DNA of 64,000 nt from Mycolicibacter sp. MU0083 (GTDB lineage: Bacteria; Actinomycetota; Actinomycetes; Mycobacteriales; Mycobacteriaceae). Position 1 is the first letter of the stretch. The number at the start of each line of letters is the position of its first letter. Where the stretch lies: assembly GCF_963378075.1 (NCBI RefSeq), contig NZ_OY726394.1, forward strand, positions 4,154,001-4,218,000, read 5' to 3'. The notes under the pieces are model-generated. The model was given only the letters and a program-made list of their open reading frames with translations. It was not told the DNA's origin and made no database searches. This document shows, one piece after another, positions 39,433-47,761 of this stretch. Made by a program: the position numbers and the translations under genes.

Positions 39433-40375
39433 GGAACTCCCGGGCGAACTCCCGCTGCCCGGCCATGCTCCAGTTGTCGTGGTCCTCCCCGTAGCCGGTG
39501 GTCTGGTTCCAGGTCCATTCGGTCAGGCAGTTCCACGTCCAGAGGTTGGGATTGATGGCGAATCCCAGCCGGTTGCGCGTCGACCCGACCGCCTCGATCT
39601 CCCGGCCGTGCTCGTCGGTCACGGTGAGCCGGACCTTCGTCGGGGCGCCGCATCCGCTGTCGCGCTCCAACACGTCGCGGCGGCCGTGGGTCACCTTGCC
39701 CCAGGTCCCGTCGGCGATGACGTAGCCGTGGATGGCGTGGGCGACACCGTCGCCGAAATCCATGGTGATCGCGTGGAAGGCCTGGCCGTCGGCGGCGTTG
39801 GCGTAGCTGTACCCGCCGCGTCTGCTGGGTGTGGCGTGGATGCCCTGACCGTGCTGGGTGCGCGGCCCCCACGACCGGTCGCGGAATCCGAAGGCGTCCA
39901 CCGGGATCCGTTCACCGCGCAGGACGATCTCACCGCGGTAGCGCCCCGGCTGGTCCAGATGGCTCTCGCCGAGCAGGTGCGGCGGGGCGATCGCGGTGAA
40001 GGTCAGGTCGACGTGAATCTCGTCGCCGTCGTCGGGGTCGTCGTAGCCGATCCGGTACACCGATCCCGGTTCGAGCACCTCGTAGCGCGCCCCGTTGCCG
40101 AGCCGCAGGTCGGACAGCGGCTGTTCGGGGAGCGGAAGATGCCAGAAGTTCTTCGCGTACAGGCAGTTCCAGATCTGGTCGCCGGTGTCGTCCCAGAAGT
40201 AGGCGCCGGCCGAGGCCACTCCCAGCGTCGGTTTGAAGAAGGGGTAGAGCTGGCCGGACAGCCTGCGCTCGGGCACCGTGAAGGTGAACCAGCAGGTCTC
40301 GGTCCATTCCGGGTCCGCCGGATCGGTCGGGGGATGGAATTCGTCGTCGGTGTCCGCGTAGGGTCCGACGATCAC
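39392..40375 (-). CDS. Uncharacterised lipocalin/CrtC-like protein (DUF7064/7065-like)
   Basis: The 327-residue protein is rich in Trp and aromatic residues and appears to be all-beta, with motifs WTETCWFTFTVPERRLSGQLY, GFRDRSWGPRT and HGYVIADGTWG. This pattern resembles the AttH/CrtC-like double-lipocalin proteins found next to phosphotransferase genes in actinobacteria. No reaction can be stated. Its start overlaps the stop of the APH-like kinase gene by ATGA, so they form an operon. Its 3' end overlaps the convergent TetR gene by 41 bases. Confidence 0.7.
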   Translation of the reverse strand: MIVGPYADTDDEFHPPTDPADPEWTETCWFTFTVPERRLSGQLYPFFKPTLGVASAGAYFWDDTGDQIWNCLYAKNFWHLPLPEQPLSDLRLGNGARYEVLEPGSVYRIGYDDPDDGDEIHVDLTFTAIAPPHLLGESHLDQPGRYRGEIVLRGERIPVDAFGFRDRSWGPRTQHGQGIHATPSRRGGYSYANAADGQAFHAITMDFGDGVAHAIHGYVIADGTWGKVTHGRRDVLERDSGCGAPTKVRLTVTDEHGREIEAVGSTRNRLGFAINPNLWTWNCLTEWTWNQTTGYGEDHDNWSMAGQREFAREFLSGAGRAASPAPG

Positions 40376-41442
40376 CGCGATCCGCCGTCCAGGATCGCCG
40401 GGATCAGCTCGGTGGCCGGATTGTCGCGCCAGACGGTGTGGTCACTCGGTGCCACACCGGCACTCTCCCAGTTGTTCATCACCACCACGACGGTGACGGC
40501 GAACCGGTATGCGGCGAACACCTCATACCAGTGCAGGTCGGCGACCCGGCGCCCGGCGGCGGCCTCGTAGACGGCCACCTGTTCGGCGCGGGTGGGCTCG
40601 CCTTCGAGGCGTGCCACCCCCGAACCCTCGTGCATCCAGCGGTCGGCCATCAGCCACCAGCCGACATCGAGTTCGCATTCCCCGATCGAGGCTCCCTCGA
40701 AATCGGTGACACACACCGGGGTTCCGGATTCCGCATCCCAGATGACATTGCCCAGCCGGGCGTCGCCCCACAACAGCACCAGGTCCTCGTCGGCGGGCTC
40801 CGGCGGCATGTTGGCCTGCAGCCAGGCCCGGGTGGACCGGTAGATCTCGGCGTCGCGGCCGCGCAGGCCCGCGCGCAGATGGGCGTCCCACAGCGCGAAC
40901 TGCCGTGCCGCGCCCCGCGGACCCGATGTCGCCGCCAGGTCGGTGAGTCCGCGGTCGCGCCACGGCACCGAATGCAGGGCGGCCATCGCGCCGATGCCGG
41001 AGCGGATCATGTTGTTACGCAGCGACGGTGCCGCCTCGGCGTAGAAGCCTTCGGCCGTGCACGGTGGCATTTCTTTGGGCACAACGCCGTCCACGAAATC
41101 CATCACCACGAACGGTGCACCCAGGACCGCGGGGTCCAGTTCGACGCCCACCAGCGGGGCCACCGGAACACGGTCGGCGATCGCCGCCATCACCCGGGTC
41201 TGCAATGCCACGCCGGTGCCCAGCCCGGGCGCCTGCTCGGGATACGGCGGCTCGTTCGACGATTCCACCCGCAGCACGTGGGTGCTGCTGCGCTCCCCGG
41301 CGGTCGCGGTGAAGATCAGATTGTCCGCGGAGAAACCACTGCCGGGTTTGCCCTGCACCGCCAGTTCGACCGGTTCGCCCCGGCGCTCGGACAGCCACTG
41401 GCGCACTGCATTCATCCGGTCGTCCTGCTCGGGAGTCTGCAC
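40372..41442 (-). CDS. Phosphotransferase family protein (APH/choline kinase-like)
   Basis: The 356-residue protein has the aminoglycoside phosphotransferase fold: GFSADNLIFTATAG (nucleotide loop), VVMDFVDGVV (hinge), and the catalytic loop LLWGDARLGNVIWD followed by the metal site VTDFEGASIGECELD. The usual HxDxxxxN is LWGDARLGN, with Gly instead of His, common in the ACAD10/11-like branch. It may phosphorylate a hydroxylated small molecule or acyl-CoA; the substrate is unknown. GTG start lies seven bases after a reverse-strand TACACT (41450-41455), a leaderless layout. Coupled to the lipocalin-like gene. Confidence 0.87.
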   Translation of the reverse strand: MQTPEQDDRMNAVRQWLSERRGEPVELAVQGKPGSGFSADNLIFTATAGERSSTHVLRVESSNEPPYPEQAPGLGTGVALQTRVMAAIADRVPVAPLVGVELDPAVLGAPFVVMDFVDGVVPKEMPPCTAEGFYAEAAPSLRNNMIRSGIGAMAALHSVPWRDRGLTDLAATSGPRGAARQFALWDAHLRAGLRGRDAEIYRSTRAWLQANMPPEPADEDLVLLWGDARLGNVIWDAESGTPVCVTDFEGASIGECELDVGWWLMADRWMHEGSGVARLEGEPTRAEQVAVYEAAAGRRVADLHWYEVFAAYRFAVTVVVVMNNWESAGVAPSDHTVWRDNPATELIPAILDGGSR

Positions 41443-41489
41443 AGCCCGGAGTGTACAGATTCCGCAACGTGTCTACTAGGGTTCGGAAG
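41443..41489. promoter_or_regulatory. 47-base gap with back-to-back leaderless promoters
   Basis: On the reverse strand TACACT (complement of 41450-41455) lies seven bases before the GTG of the kinase gene. On the forward strand TAGGGT (41477-41482) lies seven bases before the ATG of the SDR gene. A weak repeat AGTGTACA/TGTCTACT lies between (41450-41457 and 41470-41477; 6 of 8 matches). No Shine-Dalgarno sequence is visible for either gene. Confidence 0.5.
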
Positions 41490-42257
41490 ATGACGTCATT
41501 GGCCGGTGCGAAGGTCTTGGTGGTCGGCGCGTCCTCGGGCATCGGCCGGCAGATCGGCCTGCAGGCCGGCGCCGCCGGCGCGTCGGTCGCCTTCCTGGCC
41601 CGCCGCAGGGCACAGTTGGACGACGCGGTGGCCGCTACGCCGGGCACCGGACACATCGCCGTCGCGTGCGATGTCCGCGATGAGGCGCAGTGCGTCGACG
41701 CGGTCGCGGCGGCGGCCGACGCGTTGGGCGGGCTGGATCATCTGGTCTACGCCACCGCCATCGACGTGCTGATCCGGTTGGCCGACGCCGGGCCGGACAC
41801 CTGGTCGGATACGTTCGCCACCAACGTTTTCGGTGCGGCATCGATCACCCGGGCGGCGCTGCCCCGACTGAAGGCGGCCAAGGGCCGGGCGGTGTATCTG
41901 AGCGCCTCATCGGTGCCGCGGCCACTGCCCGGGATGGGCGTCTACGCCGCCAGCAAGGCGGCCCTGGAGACCATGGTGACGTCGTGGCAGCACGAACACC
42001 CGGACCTGGCGTTCACCACGGTGCGGATCGGTTCGGTGCTGGGCACCGGCGTCACCGACAGCTGGAGCCACGAGCTCCTCGGCGAGCTGGCCGCCGAGTG
42101 GGGCACCGGCGGCTACCTGCACGCCAACGGTCCCGGCGGCGCGCTGACCGTGGAGCAGGCGGCCGCGGCGGTGCTGGCGGTGCTGACCAATCCGGCCTGG
42201 CTGCGGGAGGTCACCGCGGTGTCGGACCCGGGCCGGGAGAACTACCGCTTCGAGTGA
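41490..42257 (+). CDS. Short-chain dehydrogenase/reductase
   Basis: The 255-residue classical SDR has the cofactor motif VVGASSGIGRQIG near the N-terminus, CDVRDEAQ for the strand-3 region, and the catalytic YAASKAA with Ser in LSASSVP. It should oxidise or reduce a hydroxyl/keto group with NAD(P)(H). ATG at 41490 follows TAGGGT by seven bases. Its 3' end overlaps the convergent SnoaL-like gene by 16 bases. Divergent from the phosphotransferase gene, with which it may share a pathway. Confidence 0.92.
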   Translation: MTSLAGAKVLVVGASSGIGRQIGLQAGAAGASVAFLARRRAQLDDAVAATPGTGHIAVACDVRDEAQCVDAVAAAADALGGLDHLVYATAIDVLIRLADAGPDTWSDTFATNVFGAASITRAALPRLKAAKGRAVYLSASSVPRPLPGMGVYAASKAALETMVTSWQHEHPDLAFTTVRIGSVLGTGVTDSWSHELLGELAAEWGTGGYLHANGPGGALTVEQAAAAVLAVLTNPAWLREVTAVSDPGRENYRFE

Positions 42258-42763
42258 GGCGGCCGGTCGGCCCGGATCCGGCCCGCGATCCCGTCGGCCA
42301 GCAACGCCCGGCCCTCGGCGGCGCCGTCGAGCAGCCGGGTGACGCGCCGGACGATGCGCCACCGCGCCGGAGATTCCGGGTCGCGGCGGAGGTGGAAGTA
42401 GTTGGCGCCGGCGCGTGCGACACGAAAACCGTTGTCCTGTCTGACCAGTAACGTCGAATCACACACCGCGACGGCCTCATCGCCGTGCACGGTGGCCACC
42501 GCGGGACCCAGGAAGTGGGTGCATCCGCCGCCGATCAGTTCCTGGTGGCCCCGCGAGCGCACCATCGCCGCGATCTCCTCGCGGCCGCTCATCGTCCAGT
42601 TCTCGACGTCGTAGACGCCGTCCTCGTGCCAGAGTCCGGCGACGGCTTCGGCGTCACCGGCGTCGACCAGCGGGCCGTAGGAGGCGATCAGTCGCTCGAT
42701 GGCGCGTTCGTCCTCGATCTGCGCCAGTCGCCGTTCCAGTTCGGCCAGGCGTCGCTCGGTCAC
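42242..42763 (-). CDS. SnoaL/NTF2-like protein
   Basis: The 173-residue protein has the SnoaL_4-type NTF2 fold pattern: IEDERAIERLIASYGPLVDAGDAEAVAGLWHEDGVYDV, followed by GREEIAAMV, HFLGPAVATVHGDEA and NYFHLRRD. Such proteins bind hydrophobic substrates in a cone-shaped pocket and may be cyclases, isomerases or dehydratases. GTG at 42763 overlaps the stop of the LLM oxidoreductase gene (GTGA), so the two are coupled. Confidence 0.88.
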   Translation of the reverse strand: MTERRLAELERRLAQIEDERAIERLIASYGPLVDAGDAEAVAGLWHEDGVYDVENWTMSGREEIAAMVRSRGHQELIGGGCTHFLGPAVATVHGDEAVAVCDSTLLVRQDNGFRVARAGANYFHLRRDPESPARWRIVRRVTRLLDGAAEGRALLADGIAGRIRADRPPHSKR

Positions 42764-43626
42764 GACCGCTCCCGGGAATCGAGGCCGGCCAGTTCGGCCA
42801 GGGCGGCCAGCTGTTCGCGGTAGTGCGCTGCGGAGTCCGCGGCGATCACGGCGCTGACGTCGGTGGCGCCGATGTCGGCCAACTGCGCGATCTGTTCGAG
42901 TGTGCGCTGCGGGGCCCCGATCGGATCCACCGGAGCGGTCGAGAGCACCACCGCGAAGTCGTCCGGATAGTCCACCGAGCCAAGATGTTTCGCCAGTTCG
43001 TCGGTGCGCAGCCCGAACGGGGTCCAGCCGTCGCCCAGTTCCACCGCGCGCCGCAGCGAGCGCCGGGTGCGCCCGCCCACCCACAGCGGCACCCGTTGCT
43101 GCACCGCGCACGGTTCCACGACCAGCCCGTCGAACCGGTAGAACTCGCCGTCGAAGGACGGGCGGGTGGTCGACAGCGACGCCCGCAGCGCCCGCATCGC
43201 GTCGTCGCCGCGCGCACCGCGGTCGTCCCACGCACAATCGAGCAGGTCGAACTCCTCGCGCAGCGACCCCACCCCGACACCGAGCGTCAACCGGCCGCCG
43301 CTGAGCCGGTCGAGGGTGCCGTACCGTTTGGCGATCTCCAGTGGATGGTGATAGCCCAGCACCAGCACCGAGGTCACCAACCGGATCCGTTCGGTGCGCG
43401 CCGCCAGAAAAGACAGGGTGGCCAACGGATCCCAGTAGGTTCCACCGCGCACCGCCGCCGCCTCCACCGGCACCGCCACGTGTTCGGAACAGGTGAGGTA
43501 GGCGTAGCCGAGCCGGTCGGCATCCGCCGCGATCCGGCCGAGGTCGTCGACGCCGCCCGCGGCCTCCCACTCCGACGCCGTACCGGGAACCCGGATCACC
43601 ACCGGGGTGGCCAGACCGAGTCGCAT
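42760..43626 (-). CDS. LLM-class F420-dependent oxidoreductase
   Basis: The 288-residue protein is a luciferase-like (TIM barrel) enzyme of the TIGR03619 type: LGYAYLTCSEHVAVP, PLATLSFLAARTERIRLVTSVLVLGYHHP, and GRLTLGVGVGSLREEFDLL. These use F420 (or FMN) to oxidise or reduce substrates. It is the first gene of a two-gene operon with the SnoaL-like protein and divergent from the SDR at 43750. A second LLM enzyme at 45994-46914 is a paralogue. Confidence 0.92.
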   Translation of the reverse strand: MRLGLATPVVIRVPGTASEWEAAGGVDDLGRIAADADRLGYAYLTCSEHVAVPVEAAAVRGGTYWDPLATLSFLAARTERIRLVTSVLVLGYHHPLEIAKRYGTLDRLSGGRLTLGVGVGSLREEFDLLDCAWDDRGARGDDAMRALRASLSTTRPSFDGEFYRFDGLVVEPCAVQQRVPLWVGGRTRRSLRRAVELGDGWTPFGLRTDELAKHLGSVDYPDDFAVVLSTAPVDPIGAPQRTLEQIAQLADIGATDVSAVIAADSAAHYREQLAALAELAGLDSRERS

Positions 43627-43716
43627 CAGCGGATCCCGGCCCGAACAATGTTGTACCGCAATGGCCTTATGCCTTCCGTCGCGCCGCGAGGGTGAGGTAG
43701 CGTCGGGTCGATCAGA

Positions 43717-43736
43717 AACTAAAATGAATTTTAGTT
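43717..43736. promoter_or_regulatory. Perfect 20-base operator-like palindrome
   Basis: AACTAAAAT (43717-43725) and ATTTTAGTT (43728-43736) are perfect nine-base arms with a two-base spacer. The site contains TAAAAT, a possible -10, and lies 13 bases before the GTG of the SDR gene. The TetR encoded at the end of this operon (44570-45184) is the likely binder, and the divergent LLM gene may also be controlled. Confidence 0.7.
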
Positions 43737-43749
43737 ATGGAGGTGGCCG

Positions 43750-44589
43750 GTGTCCAGCGATGATCCGTCCGCCCTGGCCCGCCACTACGGGCCGTGGGCC
43801 GTCGTCGCCGGCGGATCCGAAGGCGTCGGGGCCGAGTTCGCGCTGGCGCTCGCCGAGGCCGGGGTGCACCTGGTGTTGATCGCCCGCAAACCGGAACCGC
43901 TGCGGCACACCGCCGATCGCTGCCGTGGCCACCGCGTGCAGGTCCGCGAACTCGCCCTGGATCTGGCCGGCCCGGACAACGTCGCGCGGGTGGTCGAGGC
44001 GACCCGGGACCTCGAGGTCGGGCTGCTGATCTACAACGCGGGCGCCAACACCCACAGTGCGGAGTTCCTCGACGGCGACCTGAGCGCCTTTCAACGGGTG
44101 ATCGATCTGAACGTGACGACACCGTTGGGCCTCATCCATCACTTCGGGGCGGCCATGCGCGCCCGCCGGCGCGGCGGTGTCCTGCTCGTCGGGTCACTGA
44201 CCGGATATCTGGGATCGGCGCGGCAGAGCGTCTACGGGGGCGTGAAGGCGTTCGGCCGGATCTACGCCGAGGGCCTCTGGCTGGAGCTGCGCGACTACGG
44301 CGTGCACGTGCTGGAGTTGGTGCTGGGGGTGACCAGAACCCCGGCGATGGCGCGGGCGGGATTGAACTTCGACGTGCCGGGACTGCGGGTCTCCGAGCCG
44401 GCCGAGGTGGCCCGCGAAGGGCTCGAGCGGCTCCCGCACGGCCCGGTGCACGTCGTCGCCGCCCACGCCGACAGCCCGGCGCTGCGCAGCACCGACGATC
44501 GGGCGCAGGCGGTACTCGCGTCACACCGGCTGATGCAGAAGTTGCTGGCAGCGGCCCCCCGGAAGCCCGATGCCCCGACCGCCGGCTGA
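43750..44589 (+). CDS. Short-chain dehydrogenase/reductase
   Basis: The 279-residue SDR has the cofactor motif VVAGGSEGVGAEFALALAEAG, LIYNAGANTHS, a catalytic Ser in VGSLTGYLGS and Tyr/Lys in SVYGGVKAF. It resembles the ketoreductase-like SDRs of the SDR a-type. GTG start has GGAGGTGG nine bases upstream. Its end overlaps the TetR gene by 20 bases, so the pair is co-transcribed from the palindromic promoter. Confidence 0.92.
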   Translation: MSSDDPSALARHYGPWAVVAGGSEGVGAEFALALAEAGVHLVLIARKPEPLRHTADRCRGHRVQVRELALDLAGPDNVARVVEATRDLEVGLLIYNAGANTHSAEFLDGDLSAFQRVIDLNVTTPLGLIHHFGAAMRARRRGGVLLVGSLTGYLGSARQSVYGGVKAFGRIYAEGLWLELRDYGVHVLELVLGVTRTPAMARAGLNFDVPGLRVSEPAEVAREGLERLPHGPVHVVAAHADSPALRSTDDRAQAVLASHRLMQKLLAAAPRKPDAPTAG

Positions 44590-45184
44590 CCGCGAACCGG
44601 CCGTCCCCAGCACACCCGCCCAGCGCCGGCGCTGCGAGCGGATCCTCGCCACCGCGGCCCGGCTCGGGGCCCGCGACGGCCTCGAAGCCGTTCGGATGCA
44701 GGACGTGGCCGACCAGGCCGGGGTGTCGATCAGCACCGTCTACCGCTATTACCCGACCAAGCATCACCTGTTCACCGCGCTGCTGTGGCACTACACCCGC
44801 TCCGCCGCCCCGCAGCGGCCCGCCACGGGACGCCCCGCCGCCGACGTCACCGAACTCATGACCGGGATCTGCCGGTCGATGCTGGCGCGCCCGCGGTTGG
44901 CCCGCGCGATGATCACCTCGGTCAACGCCCGGCGTGCCGAATCGAGCACCGTCGGCGACTTCGACCTGCGCGCCACGATTCTGGCCGTCGCCGGGATCAC
45001 CCGGCCGTCGGCCCGGGACCGGCAGCTGGCGCTGCTGGTGGAGCAGTGCGCCTACGGGGTGCTGTCGTGGGCGGTGATGGGTGAGACCACGCCGGCGCAG
45101 GCCGAGCGCGACCTGCGCCGCGGCTGCGAATTGTTGCTGGCGCCCTGGGATGAGGACGGCCACGCCGGCTCGGCGGGCGGGTGA
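44570..45184 (+). CDS. TetR family regulator, coupled to an SDR
   Basis: The 204-residue protein has the helix-turn-helix at residues 20-68 (RRRCERILATAARLG, then MQDVADQAGVSISTVYRYYPTKHHLF) and a KstR-like C-terminal region. It is read from an ATG inside the SDR gene (20-base overlap). It probably recognises the AT-rich palindrome at 43717-43736 and so regulates its own operon and perhaps the divergent LLM/SnoaL operon. Ligand unknown. Confidence 0.88.
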   Translation: MPRPPADREPAVPSTPAQRRRCERILATAARLGARDGLEAVRMQDVADQAGVSISTVYRYYPTKHHLFTALLWHYTRSAAPQRPATGRPAADVTELMTGICRSMLARPRLARAMITSVNARRAESSTVGDFDLRATILAVAGITRPSARDRQLALLVEQCAYGVLSWAVMGETTPAQAERDLRRGCELLLAPWDEDGHAGSAGG

Positions 45185-45185
45185 G

Positions 45186-45848
45186 TCACTCGGCACTGCG
45201 CGGCATCGCCAGTGCCGTGCCGAGGATCCAGGCGCACAGGAATACCGGCATCACCATGATCGTGGGGCCTTCCAGCGACAGCGGGCCGCTGGGGATCACG
45301 AAGGCCAGCAGCAGCAGCGGATGCACCGCGACGGCGGCCAGCGCCAGATGCCCGGCGTAGGCGGGCAGCACCCGCCGGGTGTATACCGCGACCGCGAAGG
45401 TGGCCAGCATGACCAGCGCGGGCATCCCCGACATGGCCAGCAGCCCGAAGGTCAGGTCGTAGAGCAGCGCCGAGGTGTCGGCACTGCGGCGTCGGTAGAG
45501 CAGCAGATCGAAGGCGGTCAACCCGGCCAGTAGCAGAGTCGCCGACCCGGTGAAGCCGACCACGAAGCAGCTCGGCAGCGTCGAGCGCATCGACAACCGG
45601 TCGCGCAGATACACCCACACCGCCGCGCCGAACACCAGGCAGAGCGTGACGCCGAGGATGTTGAGCACCATGGTCATCACCAACCGGTCGTGGTGGGCGG
45701 CCGCCCACCGGCCGATGTCGATCGGTGCGGTACGGGTGCCGGGGAAAGACCAGATCGGGTAGCTCAGGATGGAACCGGCCGACACCGTGACGCCGGACAC
45801 CCCGGACCACCGTGCCACCCGCGCCGCGTCCCAGGATGAACCGATCAT
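45186..45848 (-). CDS. Hypothetical multi-pass membrane protein
   Basis: The 220-residue protein has about six hydrophobic segments (residues 14-30, 45-68, 80-105, 115-140, 150-175, 185-212) and few charged residues. It begins MIGSSWDAARVARWSG, with AAGGGGA six bases before the ATG. I do not recognise the family; it looks like the DUF4386-type small integral membrane proteins but shows no motif to prove it. It is convergent with the TetR gene, one base apart, and is separated from the LLM gene upstream by 145 bases. Confidence 0.65.
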   Translation of the reverse strand: MIGSSWDAARVARWSGVSGVTVSAGSILSYPIWSFPGTRTAPIDIGRWAAAHHDRLVMTMVLNILGVTLCLVFGAAVWVYLRDRLSMRSTLPSCFVVGFTGSATLLLAGLTAFDLLLYRRRSADTSALLYDLTFGLLAMSGMPALVMLATFAVAVYTRRVLPAYAGHLALAAVAVHPLLLLAFVIPSGPLSLEGPTIMVMPVFLCAWILGTALAMPRSAE

Positions 45849-45993
45849 GAATGTCCCCTTGTTATCCGCGCCGGGCCTCATGGACCGAAGTCGGGGACCG
45901 GGACGTCGTTGACATCGACATGCACGCCGCCGATGACCATACCCGACCACCCGCCCTAGGAGCCGGGGCCCACGGCGTCGGTCCCCGCCGTCG

Positions 45994-46914
45994 CTACCGC
46001 TTCCTGATCACCGATTCGCCGAACTCCCCGATCGCGTCCACCGCCTGGGCGAGGCTGTCCCCGGGGACGGCGACCTGCACCCAGGTCACGCCGAGGTCGG
46101 CCAGGCGGCCCAGGCCGTCGAGGTAGGCGCCCGCATCGAAGTCGTCGTACCCGAGGCGGCCGCCGACCAGGTTCGAGAAGCAGATGTCGACCGCGGAGAA
46201 GTCGCGCTGCGCGTCATCGCAGCGTCGTTTGAGGTCGGCGATTCCGGCGCCCAGCGCCTCCAGCGAACTCAGTTCGGCGGTGCGGGCGGTGCTGGCCAGG
46301 CCCGCCGGGGCCGGGAACGGCGCCCACCCGTCGCCGCGGGTGGCGACCCGCTGGCGCGCCCTTCCGGTGTTGCCGCCGATCCAGATCGGGGGATGCGGTT
46401 CGGTGACCGGACGCGGGTGCGCGGTGATGCCCCGGGCCCGGAAGTGCCGGCCTTCGAACGAGACGTCGTCACCGCTCCAGATGGCCCGGATCACGTCCAG
46501 GCTCTCCTCGACCAGCGCGGCACGTTCCTCGAAATCGACTCCCAGTGCGGCGAACTCGCCCTTGAGGTAGCCGACACCGACGGCGAGGGTGAATCGGCCC
46601 CCCGACAGCAGGTCCAGCGTCGCCCCGGATTTCGCCACCACGAACGGGTTGCGGTACGGCAGTACGACGACGTTGGGGATGAACCGGATCGTTTGGGTCT
46701 GCGCCGCGGCGAATCCCATGGCCACGAACGGGTCCAGGCTGTCGTGGCCACCGGCGTCCAGCCAGCGCTGGGTCGGCGCCGGATGGTCGGTGAACCCCAT
46801 GCCGTCGAATCCGGCGGCCTCGGCGGCCCGGGCGATGGTGGCGACGCCGTGCGGGGAGACCAACTCGGGGTCGCAGGGATGGCTGATGATCGGGTAGGTG
46901 AAGGCGAACCGCAT
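45994..46914 (-). CDS. LLM-class F420-dependent oxidoreductase
   Basis: The 306-residue luciferase-like protein (TIGR03619 group) has AAGFDGMGFTDHPAPTQRWLD, PFVAMGFAAAQTQTIRFIPNVVVLPYRNP, the glycine-rich GRFTLAVGVGYLKGEFAALG and HPPIWIGGNTGRA. It should use F420. GGAAAGA precedes the ATG. It is the last gene of the five-gene operon 45994-50723, 22 bases after the SDR gene, and would carry out a redox step in the pathway formed by these enzymes. Confidence 0.92.
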   Translation of the reverse strand: MRFAFTYPIISHPCDPELVSPHGVATIARAAEAAGFDGMGFTDHPAPTQRWLDAGGHDSLDPFVAMGFAAAQTQTIRFIPNVVVLPYRNPFVVAKSGATLDLLSGGRFTLAVGVGYLKGEFAALGVDFEERAALVEESLDVIRAIWSGDDVSFEGRHFRARGITAHPRPVTEPHPPIWIGGNTGRARQRVATRGDGWAPFPAPAGLASTARTAELSSLEALGAGIADLKRRCDDAQRDFSAVDICFSNLVGGRLGYDDFDAGAYLDGLGRLADLGVTWVQVAVPGDSLAQAVDAIGEFGESVIRKR

Positions 46915-46936
46915 GTCGACTCTTTCCGGTGGGTGG

Positions 46937-47758
46937 TCAGGGGGTGGCCGGCCGCGGCGGCCCGAGCAGGTAGTCGCCGGTGTCGGGGTGGTGATACCAG
47001 CCGCCGGCCGCATGGGTGCCGCCGTCGACGTGCAGTGTCTGCCCGGTCACGTAGCTGCTCAGCTCGCCGGCGAGAAAGACCGCCGCCCCGGCCATCTCGT
47101 CGACGTGGCCGGTCCGCCCCATCGGGATCATGTAGCCGGCGTGGTCGAGCATCTCGGGCGAGCCGACCCGCTCGATACCTTCGGTGAGGGTGAGATCCGG
47201 TGCCAGGCAGTTGACCCGGATGCCGTGCGGCGCCAGTTCCAGCGCTGCGGTCTTGGTGAAGTTGACGACGCCCGCCTTGGCCGCCGCATAGGCCGCGTAG
47301 CCGGGTGCCGCTCGGGTGCCCTCGATACTGGCGATGTTGATGACGCTGCCCGGTTCACGCGCGCGCACCAGTTCCCGCGCGACGCGTTGGGTGCACAGCA
47401 GCACCTGGGTGAGGTTGGAGCGGATCAGGGTGTCCCAGCCGTTGGGGGTGGTCTCCAGCAGCGGGGACCGGAACACCCCACCGGCGTTGTTGACAAGAAT
47501 CGTCGGCATGCCCACGGCGGCAATGGTTTCCGCCAGGGCGGCATCGACCTGCTCCGGGTCGCGGACGTCGGTGACGCAGGCATGGCCGCCGACTTTCGCC
47601 GCGGTCCGGTGGGCGGTGTCGGCATCGCGCTCCCAGATCACCACCCGGGCGCCGAATTCGGTGAAGGTTTCGGCGATGCCGCGGCCGATGCCCGAGCCGC
47701 CGCCGGTGACGACGGCGACCCGGCCATCAAGAGCCGCTGCTGCCGGAGACAGGGCCAT
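46937..47758 (-). CDS. Short-chain dehydrogenase/reductase
   Basis: The 273-residue SDR has VAVVTGGGSGIGRGIAETF, CVTDVRDPEQ, LVNNAGG, catalytic Ser in NIASIEGT and Tyr/Lys in YAAYAAAKAG, then the C-terminal VTGQTLHVDGG. It is probably a 3-hydroxyacyl or secondary alcohol dehydrogenase. It follows the aldehyde dehydrogenase gene by three bases in the operon 45994-50723. Confidence 0.94.
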   Translation of the reverse strand: MALSPAAAALDGRVAVVTGGGSGIGRGIAETFTEFGARVVIWERDADTAHRTAAKVGGHACVTDVRDPEQVDAALAETIAAVGMPTILVNNAGGVFRSPLLETTPNGWDTLIRSNLTQVLLCTQRVARELVRAREPGSVINIASIEGTRAAPGYAAYAAAKAGVVNFTKTAALELAPHGIRVNCLAPDLTLTEGIERVGSPEMLDHAGYMIPMGRTGHVDEMAGAAVFLAGELSSYVTGQTLHVDGGTHAAGGWYHHPDTGDYLLGPPRPATP

Positions 47759-47761
47759 GGT

